The notes under the pieces were generated by a model. The model was given only the letters and a program-made list of their open reading frames with translations. It was not told the DNA's origin and searched no databases. This document shows positions 9,076-21,638 of a stretch of DNA of 64,000 nucleotides, one piece after another. Source of the DNA: Pontibaca methylaminivorans (GTDB lineage: Bacteria; Pseudomonadota; Alphaproteobacteria; Rhodobacterales; Rhodobacteraceae). Numbering within the stretch: the first letter of the stretch is position 1; each line of letters starts with the position of its first letter. Position numbers and translations under genes: made by a program. The DNA lies in assembly GCF_900156525.1 (NCBI RefSeq), contig NZ_FTPS01000001.1, forward strand, positions 1,054,001 through 1,118,000. Direction: 5' to 3'.

Positions 9076-9555
9076 ATGACGCGCGAGATCGACTACGGAA
9101 ACCTGATGCACAGGGCCATGCGCGGCCTGATACGATCCGTGCTGGAGGATATCGCCGCCCATGGCCTGCCCGGCGCACATCATTTCTTCATCACCTTCGA
9201 CACGGGCCATCCCGACGCGGCGCTCGCCGACTGGCTGGCCGAGCGTTACCCCGGCGAGATGACCGTCGTGCTGCAGCACTGGTACGACAATCTCGATGTC
9301 GGGGAAGACGGGTTCGCTGTAACGCTGAATTTCGGCGATTCGCCCGAGCCGCTCTATATTCCCTATGATGCCATCAAGACCTTCGTCGATCCCTCGGTCG
9401 AGTTCGGCCTGCGCTTCGAGAGCACCACGGACGACGACGAGGACGACGACGAAGAACCGGCCGAGGCGATCAACACCGACCATGCCCGCGACAGCGACGA
9501 GGACGGCAACAAGCCCGAGGCCGAGATCGTCTCGCTGGACAGCTTCCGGAAATAA
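9076..9555 (+). CDS. sspB: ClpXP adaptor SspB (alphaproteobacterial type)
   Basis: This 159-residue adaptor delivers ssrA-tagged proteins to ClpXP. I choose ATG 9076 (MTREIDYGNLM): AGAGG lies 6 bases upstream and family members begin like this, although an open frame runs back to 8998. The folded core spans about 5-120, with the substrate-binding strands around GEMTVVLQHWYDNL. An acidic linker (DDDEDDDEE) leads to the C-terminal ClpX-docking tail EIVSLDSFRK. The gap before it contains a 12-base palindrome at 9027-9038 but no clear promoter. Confidence 0.92.
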   Translation: MTREIDYGNLMHRAMRGLIRSVLEDIAAHGLPGAHHFFITFDTGHPDAALADWLAERYPGEMTVVLQHWYDNLDVGEDGFAVTLNFGDSPEPLYIPYDAIKTFVDPSVEFGLRFESTTDDDEDDDEEPAEAINTDHARDSDEDGNKPEAEIVSLDSFRK

Positions 9556-9587
9556 TCCCCTTTCCAACCCTGTGCCGACACGCCCGA

Positions 9588-9616
9588 TTGCCCTGAGCGG
9601 CGCCGGGCGCTAGAGC
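9588..9616 (+). promoter_or_regulatory. Candidate promoter for fumC
   Basis: TTGCCC (9588-9593) and TAGAGC (9611-9616) are separated by 17 bases and lie about 35 bases before the fumC start. The match to the sigma-70 consensus is moderate (4/6 and 3/6). This is inference from spacing and position only. Confidence 0.35.
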
Positions 9617-9650
9617 GTTATGCAACGCAGCGACAGAACGGAGATCAGAG

Positions 9651-11041
<1,391 letters not shown>

Positions 11042-11042
<1 letters not shown>

Positions 11043-11275
11043 TGGCCGAGGTCGTGAACCTCAACCGCGCCCGCAAGCAGCGGGCGCGGGCGGCGCGAAA
11101 GCAGCGTGGTGACGAAAACGCCATGCGTTTCGGGCGCGGCAAGGCCGGGCGTGCGCTCGACCATGCGCTGCAGGACCGCGCGGCGCGGGCGCTTGACGGG
11201 CATCGGCTTGAGCAGGATCACGCCGGCGATCACCCTGCCCGGCGCCGGTCCGGCGAGGAACGGCCCGAAGAATGA
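11042..11275 (+). CDS. DUF4169 family small basic protein
   Basis: This 77-residue Arg/Ala-rich, probably helical and cytoplasmic protein begins MAEVVNLNRARKQRARA and contains the conserved ARALDGHRLE motif near its middle, both typical of DUF4169. Its function is unknown. It overlaps the fumC stop by one base and the start of the next gene by four (ATGA), so the three genes look like one translational unit. The last 20 residues are charged and diverge from the family. Confidence 0.8.
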
Positions 11276-11484
11276 GCCGGCCCCGCAAACGTTCGCTCAC
11301 CCTGCGCGGCCACCGGACCTCGGTTTCGCTCGAGGATGAATTCTGGACCGCGTTTCGTGAAATCGCCGCCAAGGACGGCCGGGCGATAAACGACCTTGCG
11401 GCCGAGATCGACGCCGCGCGCTCGCCCCACTGCGGCCTTGCCTCGGCAATCCGCCTCTTTGTCCTGAGCCGGCTGCGCAACTGA
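11272..11484 (+). CDS. Ribbon-helix-helix domain protein
   Basis: This 70-residue product resembles the RHH_4 class: SRPRKRSLTLRGHRTSVSLEDEFW forms the basic strand and first helix, and INDLAAEIDAARSPHCGLASAIRLFVLSRLR the second. Most RHH proteins bind DNA as dimers, often as autorepressors, but the target of this class is not known. No toxin gene is next to it. It converges with nosX, whose stop lies only 21 bases away, so there is little room for separate terminators. Confidence 0.8.
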   Translation: MSRPRKRSLTLRGHRTSVSLEDEFWTAFREIAAKDGRAINDLAAEIDAARSPHCGLASAIRLFVLSRLRN

Positions 11485-11505
11485 CAGGTTCGCCGCCCGC
11501 CGGTC

Positions 11506-12444
11506 TCAGGCGATATGTTCGAGCCGCGCCCCCTTATGCAGCGCAAGGGCGCGGTCGATCGCCGTTTGATCCGTCATGCTGCAGAAGGCGGTCGAGAGCG
11601 CATCGGCAAGTGCGGCCGTGCCTGCGCTGACCGAAACCAGCCGGCGCGCCGTGGTCGGCCGGCCGGTTGCCGGGTCGATGATATGGCCGACCCGCCCCTC
11701 GGAATCGAGTGTCGTGCCAAGCGGCGCCGATGTCGCCAGCGCACGGTCATCCAGCACGAGACGCCCGACGAGTTCGCCCTCCGGTGTGGCGATGCCGGCC
11801 TCCCACGGCCCGCCGCCCGGGCGCTCGCCGCGCGCCACGATTTCGCCCATGTCGATCAGTACATCGCCCAATCCCTGCGCCCGCAGCAGCGCCGCGATCC
11901 GGTCGGTGATATAGCCCTGCGCGATACCGTTCAGCGTGAGCCCCATGCCGGGCCTGGAAAATTCGACCAGATCCGGCGCGAGGCGCAGATCCGCCCAGCC
12001 GACATGCGCGCGCGCCGCTTCGCGCGCCCCCTCCTCCGGCCGGCCCCGGCTTTCCGCATAGGCCGCCCAGAGCGGCTGGACGGTCGGATCGAAGGCGCCA
12101 TCGGTGCTGGCATGGACCGCGCCGGCGAGCGTCAGCAGTTCCAGCATCTCCGCCGGCGGTTGGGCGAGGTGCCCGTCGCGGTTCAGCCGCACCAGCGCTG
12201 AATCGGGGCGGTAAAGGCTGAAGATCGCCTCGAGCCGCGCAACCTCTGCCTCGACCTTGCGGAACACATCCTGCGCGGCGGCGCCTTCGAGCCCGGCCAG
12301 CTTCATCGTCGCCCCGGCGCCCAGCGCCGTTCCGCGCCATTCGGCCACCGGAAGCTGTGCCTGTGCAAACCGCGGCATCAGCGGCAGGACCAGCGCGCTT
12401 GCGGAAATCGTCAGAAAGCGGCGGCGGTTCAGGGGGCGTGTCAT
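11506..12444 (-). CDS. nosX: NosX, ApbE-type FAD:protein FMN transferase
   Basis: This 312-residue periplasmic flavin transferase is the last gene of the nos operon. The N-terminus has a Tat signal (NRRRFLTISASALVLPL), and the ApbE core shows STDGAFDPTVQPLW, LTLNGIAQGYITD and VLIDMGE. NosX proteins attach FMN to a threonine of NosR and so support electron flow to NosZ. I start at ATG 12444 because it overlaps the nosL stop as ATGA and gives the Tat signal; an open frame continues upstream without meaning. It lies in the normal last position for alphaproteobacterial nos operons. Confidence 0.93.
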   Translation of the reverse strand: MTRPLNRRRFLTISASALVLPLMPRFAQAQLPVAEWRGTALGAGATMKLAGLEGAAAQDVFRKVEAEVARLEAIFSLYRPDSALVRLNRDGHLAQPPAEMLELLTLAGAVHASTDGAFDPTVQPLWAAYAESRGRPEEGAREAARAHVGWADLRLAPDLVEFSRPGMGLTLNGIAQGYITDRIAALLRAQGLGDVLIDMGEIVARGERPGGGPWEAGIATPEGELVGRLVLDDRALATSAPLGTTLDSEGRVGHIIDPATGRPTTARRLVSVSAGTAALADALSTAFCSMTDQTAIDRALALHKGARLEHIA

Positions 12445-12953
12445 GACGGCTCCTCCAGTTGCATGTCCAGATCGACGGGGGCGAAAGCCGCCTCGGGCGG
12501 AACCTCGTCGAGCGGCATCGCTCCGCCCCCGTAACGGGCGATGAAGGCCTCCGCATCCTCGACCTTGGCAAAGGGCACGATCTCGGGCGCGCCCATGCCG
12601 CCGCGCACCGGGGCGCCGACGACAAAGACGGCATCGGTGGCGTCGATCCAGTTCATCGCGCCGGGTTCGCTCCATGCCTTGGCCGCGCCCATATCGCTGA
12701 CATAGGTGGCGGTGATCCGCGCGTCGCGTTCGGGTGCCTTGAGATAGGCAACCATGTCGCGCACCTGCGCAAAGAACAGCGGATCGGGATAACCCTCAAG
12801 GTGGATCTGCCCCTTGGGCCCGCCATGTTCGGCGATGTTCATCTGGCAGAAATGGGCAATCGTTTCCTCGTTGAAGGCAACCGGATCCGGCATCTCCGCG
12901 TCGTCTTCGCGGCAGGCGGCCAGCAGGAGGACCAGCAGCAGCGCACGCTTCAT
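12441..12953 (-). CDS. nosL: NosL copper lipoprotein
   Basis: This 170-residue lipoprotein (signal ending LLAAC, Cys14) is a Cu(I) chaperone for the CuZ centre of nitrous oxide reductase. The copper-binding Cys/Met segment HFCQMNIAEHGGP lies at about 34-46, and the remaining NosL fold follows (AKAWSEPGAMNWIDA). It overlaps nosY upstream and nosX downstream by four bases each, so it should be translated with them. Confidence 0.94.
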   Translation of the reverse strand: MKRALLLVLLLAACREDDAEMPDPVAFNEETIAHFCQMNIAEHGGPKGQIHLEGYPDPLFFAQVRDMVAYLKAPERDARITATYVSDMGAAKAWSEPGAMNWIDATDAVFVVGAPVRGGMGAPEIVPFAKVEDAEAFIARYGGGAMPLDEVPPEAAFAPVDLDMQLEEPS

Positions 12954-13770
12954 GGTTCGACCCTCGCCAGTGCAAGCCGCGCAAGCCCGAGCCCGATCAG
13001 CGGCCAGAGCAGCGCCGAGAGCGGCGCCGCCCAGACCGGCAGGCCCTTGGCCGCTCCCGCCATGCCCGAGGCAAGCGCAAGGTTTTCTGACGCGGCGAAG
13101 TTCCAGAGCCGGAACGCATCCGCCGGATTCGCCATCATGAGCCAGGGGAAAACCCGCTGCGTGAACGTCCCGCCCGCATCCAGCACCACCGCCCCGAGCA
13201 GGCCGAGGTCGTAAAGCACCACCAGGACCAGCCAGGCCCCCGCGGCAAGGCCGGCCGCGACGGTGGCGCTGCCCGAAAGCGCCGAAAGCGCATAGCCGAT
13301 GGCAAGGAACCCCGCGCCAAGGATCACGGATGTCACGATCAGCCGCAGGAGCGCGATCAGGCTTTCACCGCTCGCATCGCCCATGGCCGCGGCCACAGCG
13401 CCCGCGGTGCCGAAACCGACGGTCATGGCAAAGGCCAGCGCGCCGGTATGGGCAAGGAATTTTCCAAGCAGCAGTTCGGCGCGGCTGACCGGATAGGACA
13501 GCAGAAGCGCGAGGCTGCCGCGCTCGGCCTCGCCCGCGACGGCGTCGAACGCGATCATGAGCGCCAGCAGCGGCGCGAGATAGACCGAAAGCGTGGTCAT
13601 CGACGCCACCGCGACCGTCAGCAGATCGACCCCGAGCGTTCCCGTCGGCGCGCTGCCGGCAAAGGTGAGCGCGAGCGCGAACAGCACCATGATCAGCGTC
13701 GCCACGAACACCCAGCGGTTGCGCAGCGCGATCCGCGCCTCGGTCGCGGCCACGGCGAGGATACGGGTGA

Positions 13771-13774
<4 letters not shown>
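12950..13774 (-). CDS. nosY: NosY ABC transporter permease
   Basis: This 274-residue polytopic membrane protein of the ABC-2 permease type has about six hydrophobic segments. The conserved loop FDAVAGEAERGSLALLLSYPVSRAELLLGKF is spread over about 73-103. With NosF it forms the transporter needed for CuZ assembly, working with periplasmic NosD. It starts within the nosF stop (ATGA overlap) and its end overlaps nosL in the same way. Confidence 0.94.
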
Positions 13775-14666
<892 letters not shown>

Positions 14667-14667
<1 letters not shown>

Positions 14668-15926
14668 TATCCCTGGCCTCCACCTTCGGGGATCACGGCT
14701 GCCGGCGGGCGCATCAGCGGCGCGCTGTCCTGCACCCCGCCCGGCAGCAGCGCCGGAAAGGCCGACTGCGACCAGCGGACAAGCTGCATCGCCGGCGAGC
14801 CGAGCAGCAATTTCGCCGCCGGCTGGGTCCAGAGCACGTGATCCATGCTGTCATTGGGACGATACGGCATGTCGGCGATGCCGTCGCCATCCACGTCATA
14901 AGCGGCGAAATCGCTCCAGTAGTTGCCGCGCCCGTCCTCGGACCACTCGACCCAGGTGGTCGCCACATATTTCACCTGGTTGCGATTGCCGATGAACGCG
15001 TTTTCCGTGACCGTGTTGCGCTCGGACCCGGCGGTGAAATGGATGCCGATGCCGCAGCCTTCAAAGCGGTTTCCCGAAATCAGGTTCTTGTGGGCGTTAT
15101 AGACGAACAGGCATTTTTCCTGCACGTTCTGCACGATATTCCCGGTGATCTCGGCATGGTTGGCATAGTTCAGCAGCACCCCGTGTTCGCGGTCGTTCCG
15201 CGAAAGGTTGTCGCGCACCCGCACCCGGTCCGAGAACATGATCGCATAACCAAGGTCATTGCCGATCGAGCGGTTTCCCGAGACCTCGGAATTGTTGGCG
15301 TACATGTAATGGACGGCAAAGCGCAGGTCGCGGAATGTGTTGTCGCGGAAGCTGTTCTGCTTCGACGTGTTGATGAAGATCCCGTCGCGCCCCCACATGA
15401 TGTCATTGCCGACCACCTGCGCGCCCGGCGCGTTCCAGACATAGACACCGTTGCCGCGCCGGTTCATGTGCCGGTCGCGCCGGCCGCGGATGATGTTGTC
15501 CTGCACGATCGACTCCTTCGCGCCGTGAATATCGACGCCATAGAGATTGCCGAGCAGGACGTTGTTCTCGACCACCGCACGATCCGCGGTCTTGGTCAGT
15601 TGCACACCGGAATCAATGGTTTCGTGGCTCGATCCCGAGCCGCTGATGATCAGCCCGCGCACGACCACATCGGGGCCGGTCACCGTGATGGTGCTGCCGT
15701 CGCCGGTTCCCTGCAGCGTGGCGCGGCCGCCCCCGTCGAGCGTCACGGGGTGATCGAGCACAAGCGATTCACGGTAAATACCGGGGCCGAGGCGCAGCGT
15801 ATCGCCCTCGTCGGCCCCGGCAAGCGCCGCCGCGATGGCCCCCTCGCCCGGACTCACGTCGATCACCGCCGCCGCCCCGAAGGACGGCAGCAGGACCAGC
15901 GCACCAAGAGCAAGAAGGCCGCGCAT
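14667..15926 (-). CDS. nosD: NosD periplasmic Cu-site assembly protein
   Basis: This 419-residue exported protein has a Sec signal (MRGLLALGALVLLPSFGAAA) and a right-handed beta-helix made of CASH/parallel-helix repeats, visible as recurring N-x-[IFV]-x-G/N turns between about 90 and 350. NosD works with NosFY in supplying the sulfur-containing CuZ cluster of NosZ. I start at 15926, four bases after the nosZ stop, because this gives the signal peptide; longer frames run back into nosZ. Confidence 0.94.
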
Positions 15927-15930
15927 CGGC

Positions 15931-17847
15931 TCAGGCCTCCGCCGGTTCGACCAGCATGCGGCCGCGCATTTCCATGTGCAGCGCATGGCAGAACCACTGG
16001 CAGTAATACCAGTGCACGCCCGGACGGTCGGCGGTGAAGGTGACCGAGGCGGTCGCCTGCGGCCCGACCTCCATGGCGACACCATAGTTGTTGATGGTGA
16101 AACCGTGGGTCAGGTCGTCGATGTCGTCCATGTTGGTGATATAGACGGTCACTTCGTCGCCCTGTTTCACCGTGAACTTTTCAAGGCTGAACTGCGGCGC
16201 CACCGAGGACATGTAGACCCGCACCTTGTTGCCGTCGCGGATCAGCTCGTCATGGCCCCAGTCAAGGTCGACCCCGTCGGCCTCGGCCTGCTTGCGGGCC
16301 TCCTCGAACATCGGATCCTCGCGGTCCCAGACATCCACGGGGTTGATGATGTCGGCACGCACGATGGTGACGTCATGGGGCTCGGCAAAGGACGGCCCGT
16401 CATGCACGAGCTTCATCTCGTCGCCCGAAATGTCGATCAGCTGGTCGTTCTCGGGCTTGAGCGGCCCCACGTTCAGGAACCGGTCTTTCGAGAACTTGTT
16501 GAGCGACAGCAGCCACTTGCCATCGGCATCCTTGGTTTCGCCCATGGAACTGTGGTTGTGGCCCGGCTGATAATGCACGTCGAGCTTCTGGATGATCGGA
16601 TCCACGTCCTCGCCTGCATGGGCACGGATCGCGGCGTCGATGTTCCATTTGACGATCTGGCTGTCGATGAACAGCGTCGTGTAGGCGTTGCCGCGGCCGT
16701 CAAACGCGGTGTGAAGCGGCCCGAGCCCAAGCTGGGGTTCGGCGACGATGGCGCTGCTCGGGTCGGCGTCTTCCTCGAACAGCGCATCGAGCTTGCGCAC
16801 GTCGATCACCGAACAGGTGGGCGAAAGCTTGCCTGCGGCGATGACGTAATTGCCGTCGGGCGAGGTGTTGCAGCCATGCGGGCTGTTGGGAACCGGAATA
16901 TAACGGGTGTATTTCTTGTTCTGCCCCTTGCGCCCGTCGATCACCGGCACGCCGTTCAGCACCTCGACATCGCCGGATTCGACACCTTTCTCGATCTCCT
17001 TGACGTTGAAAACGACGACGTGGTTCACCTCCTGCTCCGACATCTCGGCCAGGTTCATCCCGTTCTGGTCGTTATAGCTGGTCGAGAAGAAGTATTTTCC
17101 CTGATAATCGGTCGAGGTGTTGTCGAGGTTGCCCGAGACGATCACCTGCCAGGCGACCTTCATCTCGTCACCGTCCACGGCGGTGAAGAAGCTCACGTAT
17201 TTTTCCGGCTCGTCCAGCACCGAACCGTCGTTGACGATCGGCGTCTCGAATTCGCCGTTGCCGATGACATAGCCGGTGCGCGGGTAGCGCTGCACCCGCA
17301 GGCCGTGGATGGTGGCGGCGTTCGGGATCTCGATGATCTTGTCGCATTTCATCACGTCGCAGCGGATCCGCGCGATACGCGTGTTCGCCTTGTCGTTCAC
17401 GAAGATGTAACGCCCGTCATAGACGCCGTCGGTAAAGGACATGTGCGGGTGGTGCAGGTCACCGTTGTCGTAGGTTTTCTTGCCCTGCTTGGCGAGGAAC
17501 TCGCGGGTCTCGGGCAGCAGGCCTTCGGTCAGCACCTTGAGCGATTCATTGGTCTGGCCCCAGCCCGTGGCCGAGCAGCGGTTGAACACCGGAATGCGCA
17601 CGAGTTCCCGCATGGTGGGGAATCCGAGAATCCGCACCTCGCCGGTCTGGCCGGACGAGGCGATGCAGTAGTAATCGTCAAGCTCTCCGGGGGCGAGCTC
17701 GAATTTCTGGCCGTTCGCCTGCGCGCTGGCGCTGCGGGCGCCGAGCATGGTGCTTCCGACTCCGGTCGAGGCCAGCACCGCTCCTGTGGCGGTTGCGCCG
17801 AGCATGCCGCGTCGCGTCATGACCAGCTTCTTGAACTTTTCGGACAT
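15931..17847 (-). CDS. nosZ: Nitrous oxide reductase NosZ (clade I, Tat-exported)
   Basis: This 638-residue periplasmic copper enzyme reduces N2O to N2. The Tat signal has TRRGML at 11-16 and an AxA-like site near residue 45, which marks clade I (typical) NosZ rather than the Sec-dependent clade II. The C-terminal cupredoxin domain carries the CuA motif [12 protein letters not shown], giving ligands Cys616, Trp618, Cys620, His624 and Met627. The beta-propeller has the expected CuZ-region histidines (for example HHPHMSF and NSPHGCN). AGGAGA precedes the ATG. It lies 41 bases after nosR. I see no truncation. Confidence 0.97.
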   Translation of the reverse strand: MSEKFKKLVMTRRGMLGATATGAVLASTGVGSTMLGARSASAQANGQKFELAPGELDDYYCIASSGQTGEVRILGFPTMRELVRIPVFNRCSATGWGQTNESLKVLTEGLLPETREFLAKQGKKTYDNGDLHHPHMSFTDGVYDGRYIFVNDKANTRIARIRCDVMKCDKIIEIPNAATIHGLRVQRYPRTGYVIGNGEFETPIVNDGSVLDEPEKYVSFFTAVDGDEMKVAWQVIVSGNLDNTSTDYQGKYFFSTSYNDQNGMNLAEMSEQEVNHVVVFNVKEIEKGVESGDVEVLNGVPVIDGRKGQNKKYTRYIPVPNSPHGCNTSPDGNYVIAAGKLSPTCSVIDVRKLDALFEEDADPSSAIVAEPQLGLGPLHTAFDGRGNAYTTLFIDSQIVKWNIDAAIRAHAGEDVDPIIQKLDVHYQPGHNHSSMGETKDADGKWLLSLNKFSKDRFLNVGPLKPENDQLIDISGDEMKLVHDGPSFAEPHDVTIVRADIINPVDVWDREDPMFEEARKQAEADGVDLDWGHDELIRDGNKVRVYMSSVAPQFSLEKFTVKQGDEVTVYITNMDDIDDLTHGFTINNYGVAMEVGPQATASVTFTADRPGVHWYYCQWFCHALHMEMRGRMLVEPAEA

Positions 17848-17888
17848 TGGTTTGACTCTCCTATTCCTGGTCGGGCTTGTGAAGCGGC

Positions 17889-20048
17889 TCAACCGGCCGC
17901 CCCTTTCTGAAGTAAATCGTCGCTCACCTTTCCGACCGAGGCGCGGCGGCGCAGCCGTCGGATGACCACCGGGCATTTGACCGGCGACTGATAAAGCACC
18001 TGGCAATGCAGGCAGTGGATACATTCGTTGGGGTTGATCTCGCCCGTGGGGTGGATCGCCTGCACCGGGCATTCGTTGGCGCAGGTCTGGCAGGGATTGC
18101 CGCATTCCTTGTAGCGGCGCAGCCAGTCGAACATGCGGATCCGGGCCGGAATGGCCAGAGCCGCGCCCAGCGGACACAGATAGCGGCAGTAGAACCGTTC
18201 GATGAACAGGCCGATCACCAGCAGCACCAGCGCATAGACGACGAAGGGCCAGTCGCGCAGGAACTTGAGGATGATCGCCGTCTTGAAGGGTTCGACCTCG
18301 GCCAGCCGCTCCGAAAGCGTGACCGAATAGAGCGAGGCCCCGAACAGCCCGAGGAACAGGATGTATTTCACCGGCCAGAGCCGCTCGTGCAGGCTCCAGG
18401 GCAGGGTCCATTGCGGCACCTTGAGCGCCCGGGCGATCTGGTTGCTGAGTTCCTGCAGCGCCCCGAACGGGCAGAGCCATCCGCAATAGGCCCCCCGGCC
18501 CCAGAAGATCAGCGAGGCGGCGACCGCGAACCACTGGATGAACACCAGCGGGTCGAGCAGGAACGCATCCCAGGTAAAACCGCTGCGCAGCGAAGCGCCT
18601 AGCGCGATCAGGTTCACCACCGAAAGCTGCGCCGTCGCATACCAGCCGATGAAGAACAGCGTCATGGTCAGGAACGACATGCGCAGCCAGTAGAACAGCC
18701 GCTCGTGCCGGGTGATCTGGAACTGGAAGAAAAAGCCCCCCGTCAGCGCCAGGAGCATCGCCACCAGCACGCCGATCTCGACCGCGCGATCCTTCCAGAT
18801 GCGCTGCCAGAGCGCGCGCTTGGCGGCGGCCTCTTCCTCGCTGACCTCGAGCGCGGTGGCCGGGGTCTCGACCGTGACCGGCGTCAGATAGTCCTCGGGC
18901 AGGCCATAGCCCAGATTGAAGGTCAGGAATGACTTGTCGACGGGTCCGACCTCGCGCGATACCAGAAGCTCGATCTCGAACGGCTCGGTCGGGTCGAACC
19001 CCTCGTCGGCGCGGATCTTGAACAGGTCCATCTCGCGGAAGCGCGGCGCATCCGCCGGCGCGAGCCGGCTAACCCGGCGGTGCTGCCGGTCATGGAAGCG
19101 GATCGTCTGGTCGCCCTGGTGCAGGCTGATGCGATCGAAAATGCCCCCGCGCACATAGCCCGAGCCCTTGAAGGAATACCGCCCGCTTCCGGTCACGAGT
19201 ATCGCCTGCTCGCCCTCCTCCAGCCAGTTGGCAAGGTTGCGATAGTCGTTTTCCGAAAGCAGCGCCTTGCCGATCGCCGGCACGCTGACCAGCGCCACAT
19301 TCATGTCGACAAAGCTGTCGTCCGGCTCGCCCCGCTCGGGCCGGGCGGCGGCGCGCTCGTCGCCGGTTTCCTCGAAGGCCTCATTGATCTGTCCGACATC
19401 GAGCGTGAGACGGCGAACGGTGCCGTCGCCAAGAAGCTCTTCCCAACTGTCGGGGGCCTCGGCGGAAAGGTCGATTTCACGCTCCGGCCCCGCGGCGGTG
19501 CCCGATGTCGAAAGCCCGCCCAGCCCCAGCGTCCGCGCAACCCTGACCCCGGCCCGCAGAAGCGAATCGTCGATCACCCGCACCGTTACGGTCGCACCCG
19601 AGATGATATCAAGGTCATGGGCCACCTCGCCCGCCGCCTGCGCCTTCAGATCGGTGCCGGTGTAGCCCCGGATCATCGTCACGACCTTCGATTCCGGGAT
19701 GCCGATCAGCACGATGGGTTCACCATGTTCGACAAGCTGGGCGCCGGTGATGACCGCATCGGGCGACACGGCAGCGGCGACATGGATCGGCCGCCCCGAA
19801 TAGCCGGTGGTGCCGACGAAATCGGACGTGACGAAGACCCAGCCGATGGTGTCGCTGCCCTTGAGCAGCGGCGCGACCGGGGCGTCCTTGCTGACCGGGC
19901 CGATCCCCGTCGCATCGGGTGCGAGTTCGGTCGGGTCGATACGCGGCATCAGCCGCTCGAGTTCGCTCGCGCCAGCCGGCAGCATCGACAGCAGCAGAAG
20001 CGCGAGGACCGCGATGCAGTAACGAATGGCCGGAATCGGTTCTCGCAA
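17889..20048 (-). CDS. nosR: NosR, flavin and Fe-S membrane protein for N2O reduction
   Basis: This 719-residue membrane protein passes electrons to NosZ and is needed for nos expression. In order it has a signal segment, a periplasmic FMN-binding domain with the flavin-attachment SGATVT near 150-155, about five or six membrane segments, two CxxxCP motifs (CGWLCPFG near 520, CRYLCPLG near 620) and a ferredoxin-like tail with two 4Fe-4S sets ([20 protein letters not shown]). The start is TTG at 20048: TTGGAGAAG lies 6 bases before it and it yields a proper signal segment. Use of TTG may limit translation. Confidence 0.95.
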   Translation of the reverse strand: MREPIPAIRYCIAVLALLLLSMLPAGASELERLMPRIDPTELAPDATGIGPVSKDAPVAPLLKGSDTIGWVFVTSDFVGTTGYSGRPIHVAAAVSPDAVITGAQLVEHGEPIVLIGIPESKVVTMIRGYTGTDLKAQAAGEVAHDLDIISGATVTVRVIDDSLLRAGVRVARTLGLGGLSTSGTAAGPEREIDLSAEAPDSWEELLGDGTVRRLTLDVGQINEAFEETGDERAAARPERGEPDDSFVDMNVALVSVPAIGKALLSENDYRNLANWLEEGEQAILVTGSGRYSFKGSGYVRGGIFDRISLHQGDQTIRFHDRQHRRVSRLAPADAPRFREMDLFKIRADEGFDPTEPFEIELLVSREVGPVDKSFLTFNLGYGLPEDYLTPVTVETPATALEVSEEEAAAKRALWQRIWKDRAVEIGVLVAMLLALTGGFFFQFQITRHERLFYWLRMSFLTMTLFFIGWYATAQLSVVNLIALGASLRSGFTWDAFLLDPLVFIQWFAVAASLIFWGRGAYCGWLCPFGALQELSNQIARALKVPQWTLPWSLHERLWPVKYILFLGLFGASLYSVTLSERLAEVEPFKTAIILKFLRDWPFVVYALVLLVIGLFIERFYCRYLCPLGAALAIPARIRMFDWLRRYKECGNPCQTCANECPVQAIHPTGEINPNECIHCLHCQVLYQSPVKCPVVIRRLRRRASVGKVSDDLLQKGAAG

Positions 20049-20122
20049 GTGAGCTTCTCCAATCTTCTTGCCGGTGCGGCTTGTCGTTGGCGTCTTCCTA
20101 GTTGTCGTGCCCCGCTGTCGCC

Positions 20123-20136
20123 TTGACCGAAATCAA
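20123..20136 (-). promoter_or_regulatory. FNR/NNR-type box and promoter of the nos operon
   Basis: Read on the minus strand, the site is TTGAT-TTCG-GTCAA, with nine of ten half-site bases matching the FNR consensus TTGAT-N4-ATCAA. Its centre is about 81 bases before the nosR TTG. If it acts at -41.5, transcription starts near 20088, and a weak -10 (TAGGAA, 20100-20095) falls in the right place, as expected for an activator-dependent class II promoter. Inferred: induction by an FNR, FnrP, Nnr or Dnr protein under low oxygen or nitric oxide. The rest of the 186-base gap shows nothing else clear. Confidence 0.8.
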
Positions 20137-20234
20137 CCCTGCGCCCTCCTGCCGCAGCCGCACGTCAACGTGACCCCGGCCGGGTTCCCGCATCGCCCCG
20201 AGCACAGGGAACGCACCTCAAAGCGCGCTGCGTC

Positions 20235-21638
20235 TCAGGTGATCGGCTCGCGGCTCGCGCCGAGCGGCAGAATGATGCGAAAGACCGTACCAGTCTCGCT
20301 CGTGCGTTCAAGTTCCAGCCGCCCGCCATGTCCGCGCACGAGTTCCGCCGCGATCGCGAGGCCAAGCCCGGTGCCCCCCTTGCGCGCACCGCCCTGAAAC
20401 GGGGTGAACAGGTTTTCCTGCGCCTTGCGCGGCAGCCCGGGGCCGGTATCGGCGATGCGGATCACGCAGTTTTCGCCCTCCTCGCGCGCGGTGATGGTGA
20501 TCATGCCCCCGGTTCCACCCTGTTCGATCGCTTGCCGGGCATTGCGCACCAGATTGGCAAGCACCCGCAGCAACTGTTCGGGATCGGCGCGCAGCATCAT
20601 CCCGACGGGGACATCGGCAACAAGACGGATGTCGGATTGTTCCGACATCGCAAGGCGTTCGCTGTCGAAAACGTCATCGACGATCTCGCCCAGGTGCAGC
20701 CGCAGCAGACGCGGCGGCGGTTCTTCGGCCCGGCCATAGGCCAGCGTCGCCTCGGTCAGGTTCACCGCGCGGGTGATCGAATGGACCAGCTTGGGCGCAA
20801 GGCGGCGCACCGCCGGATCCTCGCTGCTGCCGATGCGGTCGACGATCAACTGCGCGCTGCTGAGGATGTTGCGCAGATCATGGCTGATCTTCGCCACCGC
20901 CGCGCCAAGCTGGGCCAGCCGGTCCTTCTGCCGCAGCGCCTGGGTGATCCGGGTCTGCATGGCCAGCATCGCCTCTTCGACCTCGCGCAGTTCGGTCAGG
21001 CTCGAACTCGGCTGCACCAGTCCGCGGATGTCCTCGGGGGCGGCGGCATAGCGGCGCATGGTCTCGACGCCGCCCCGGATCGGGCGCAGCAGGAACCGGC
21101 GCACGGCGATGAACAAAAGCAGCGCGGTAAAGAACGACGTGACCGCCGAAAGCAGCAGGATGCGCAGCCCGTATTCGATCATCGCCCGGCGCAGGGGCGC
21201 GGTCTCCATGGTGATCTCGATCAGAAGGCCCGCCTGCCGCACCGGCGCGTCGATGACCCGGATAATGCGGTTTTCCGGCGTCATCAGCACCAGCATGGCA
21301 TCGCGGATCAGCGAAAGGGTGCCCGGATCGCGCAGGTCATAGGTGGCCGAGATCGGCTTGGGCAGCGGCGAATCAAGCGCAAGCTGGCGCACCTCGTTGC
21401 GGCGGAGTACGACATTGAACACCTCGGCGTTCTTCAGCAGCTCGGCCTCGAGCGAACTGTCCAGTTCAAGCTGCGGATCGGCCAGCAGCGCAAGCGAGGC
21501 GATCTGCGCCCGCTCGAGCCGGCTGCGCAGGTAATCCTCGCGAAAGCGCGACACCGACGGCACGAAGATCAGCACCTCGGCCAGCACCACGAAAACCGTG
21601 GTCAGGATCAGGAACCGGCCCGAAAGGGTGTTCAGCAT
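20235..21638 (-). CDS. Orphan membrane sensor histidine kinase
   Basis: This 467-residue kinase has an N-terminal membrane segment (about 8-27), a periplasmic sensor region to about 160, a second membrane segment (about 163-185) and a HAMP linker (RRFLLRPIRGGVETM). The HisKA helix has phospho-accepting His253 in KISHDLRNIL. The HATPase domain shows N-box NLVRNARQAI, G1 DTGPGLP and G2 GGTGLGLAIA. No response-regulator gene is near. It is the next gene upstream of nosR on the same strand, but the FNR box and 186 bases separate them, so a role in nos control is only a possibility. AGAGG precedes the ATG. Confidence 0.9.
   Translation of the reverse strand: MLNTLSGRFLILTTVFVVLAEVLIFVPSVSRFREDYLRSRLERAQIASLALLADPQLELDSSLEAELLKNAEVFNVVLRRNEVRQLALDSPLPKPISATYDLRDPGTLSLIRDAMLVLMTPENRIIRVIDAPVRQAGLLIEITMETAPLRRAMIEYGLRILLLSAVTSFFTALLLFIAVRRFLLRPIRGGVETMRRYAAAPEDIRGLVQPSSSLTELREVEEAMLAMQTRITQALRQKDRLAQLGAAVAKISHDLRNILSSAQLIVDRIGSSEDPAVRRLAPKLVHSITRAVNLTEATLAYGRAEEPPPRLLRLHLGEIVDDVFDSERLAMSEQSDIRLVADVPVGMMLRADPEQLLRVLANLVRNARQAIEQGGTGGMITITAREEGENCVIRIADTGPGLPRKAQENLFTPFQGGARKGGTGLGLAIAAELVRGHGGRLELERTSETGTVFRIILPLGASREPIT

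Noticed and set aside
6116-9178. Open frame of about 1000 codons on the minus strand opposite the tad genes
   Set aside because: It spans several well-supported tad genes on the plus strand and shows no domain.
15835-17910. Open frame of about 690 codons opposite nosZ
   Set aside because: Mirror of nosZ codons; nosZ has all its copper motifs on the minus strand.
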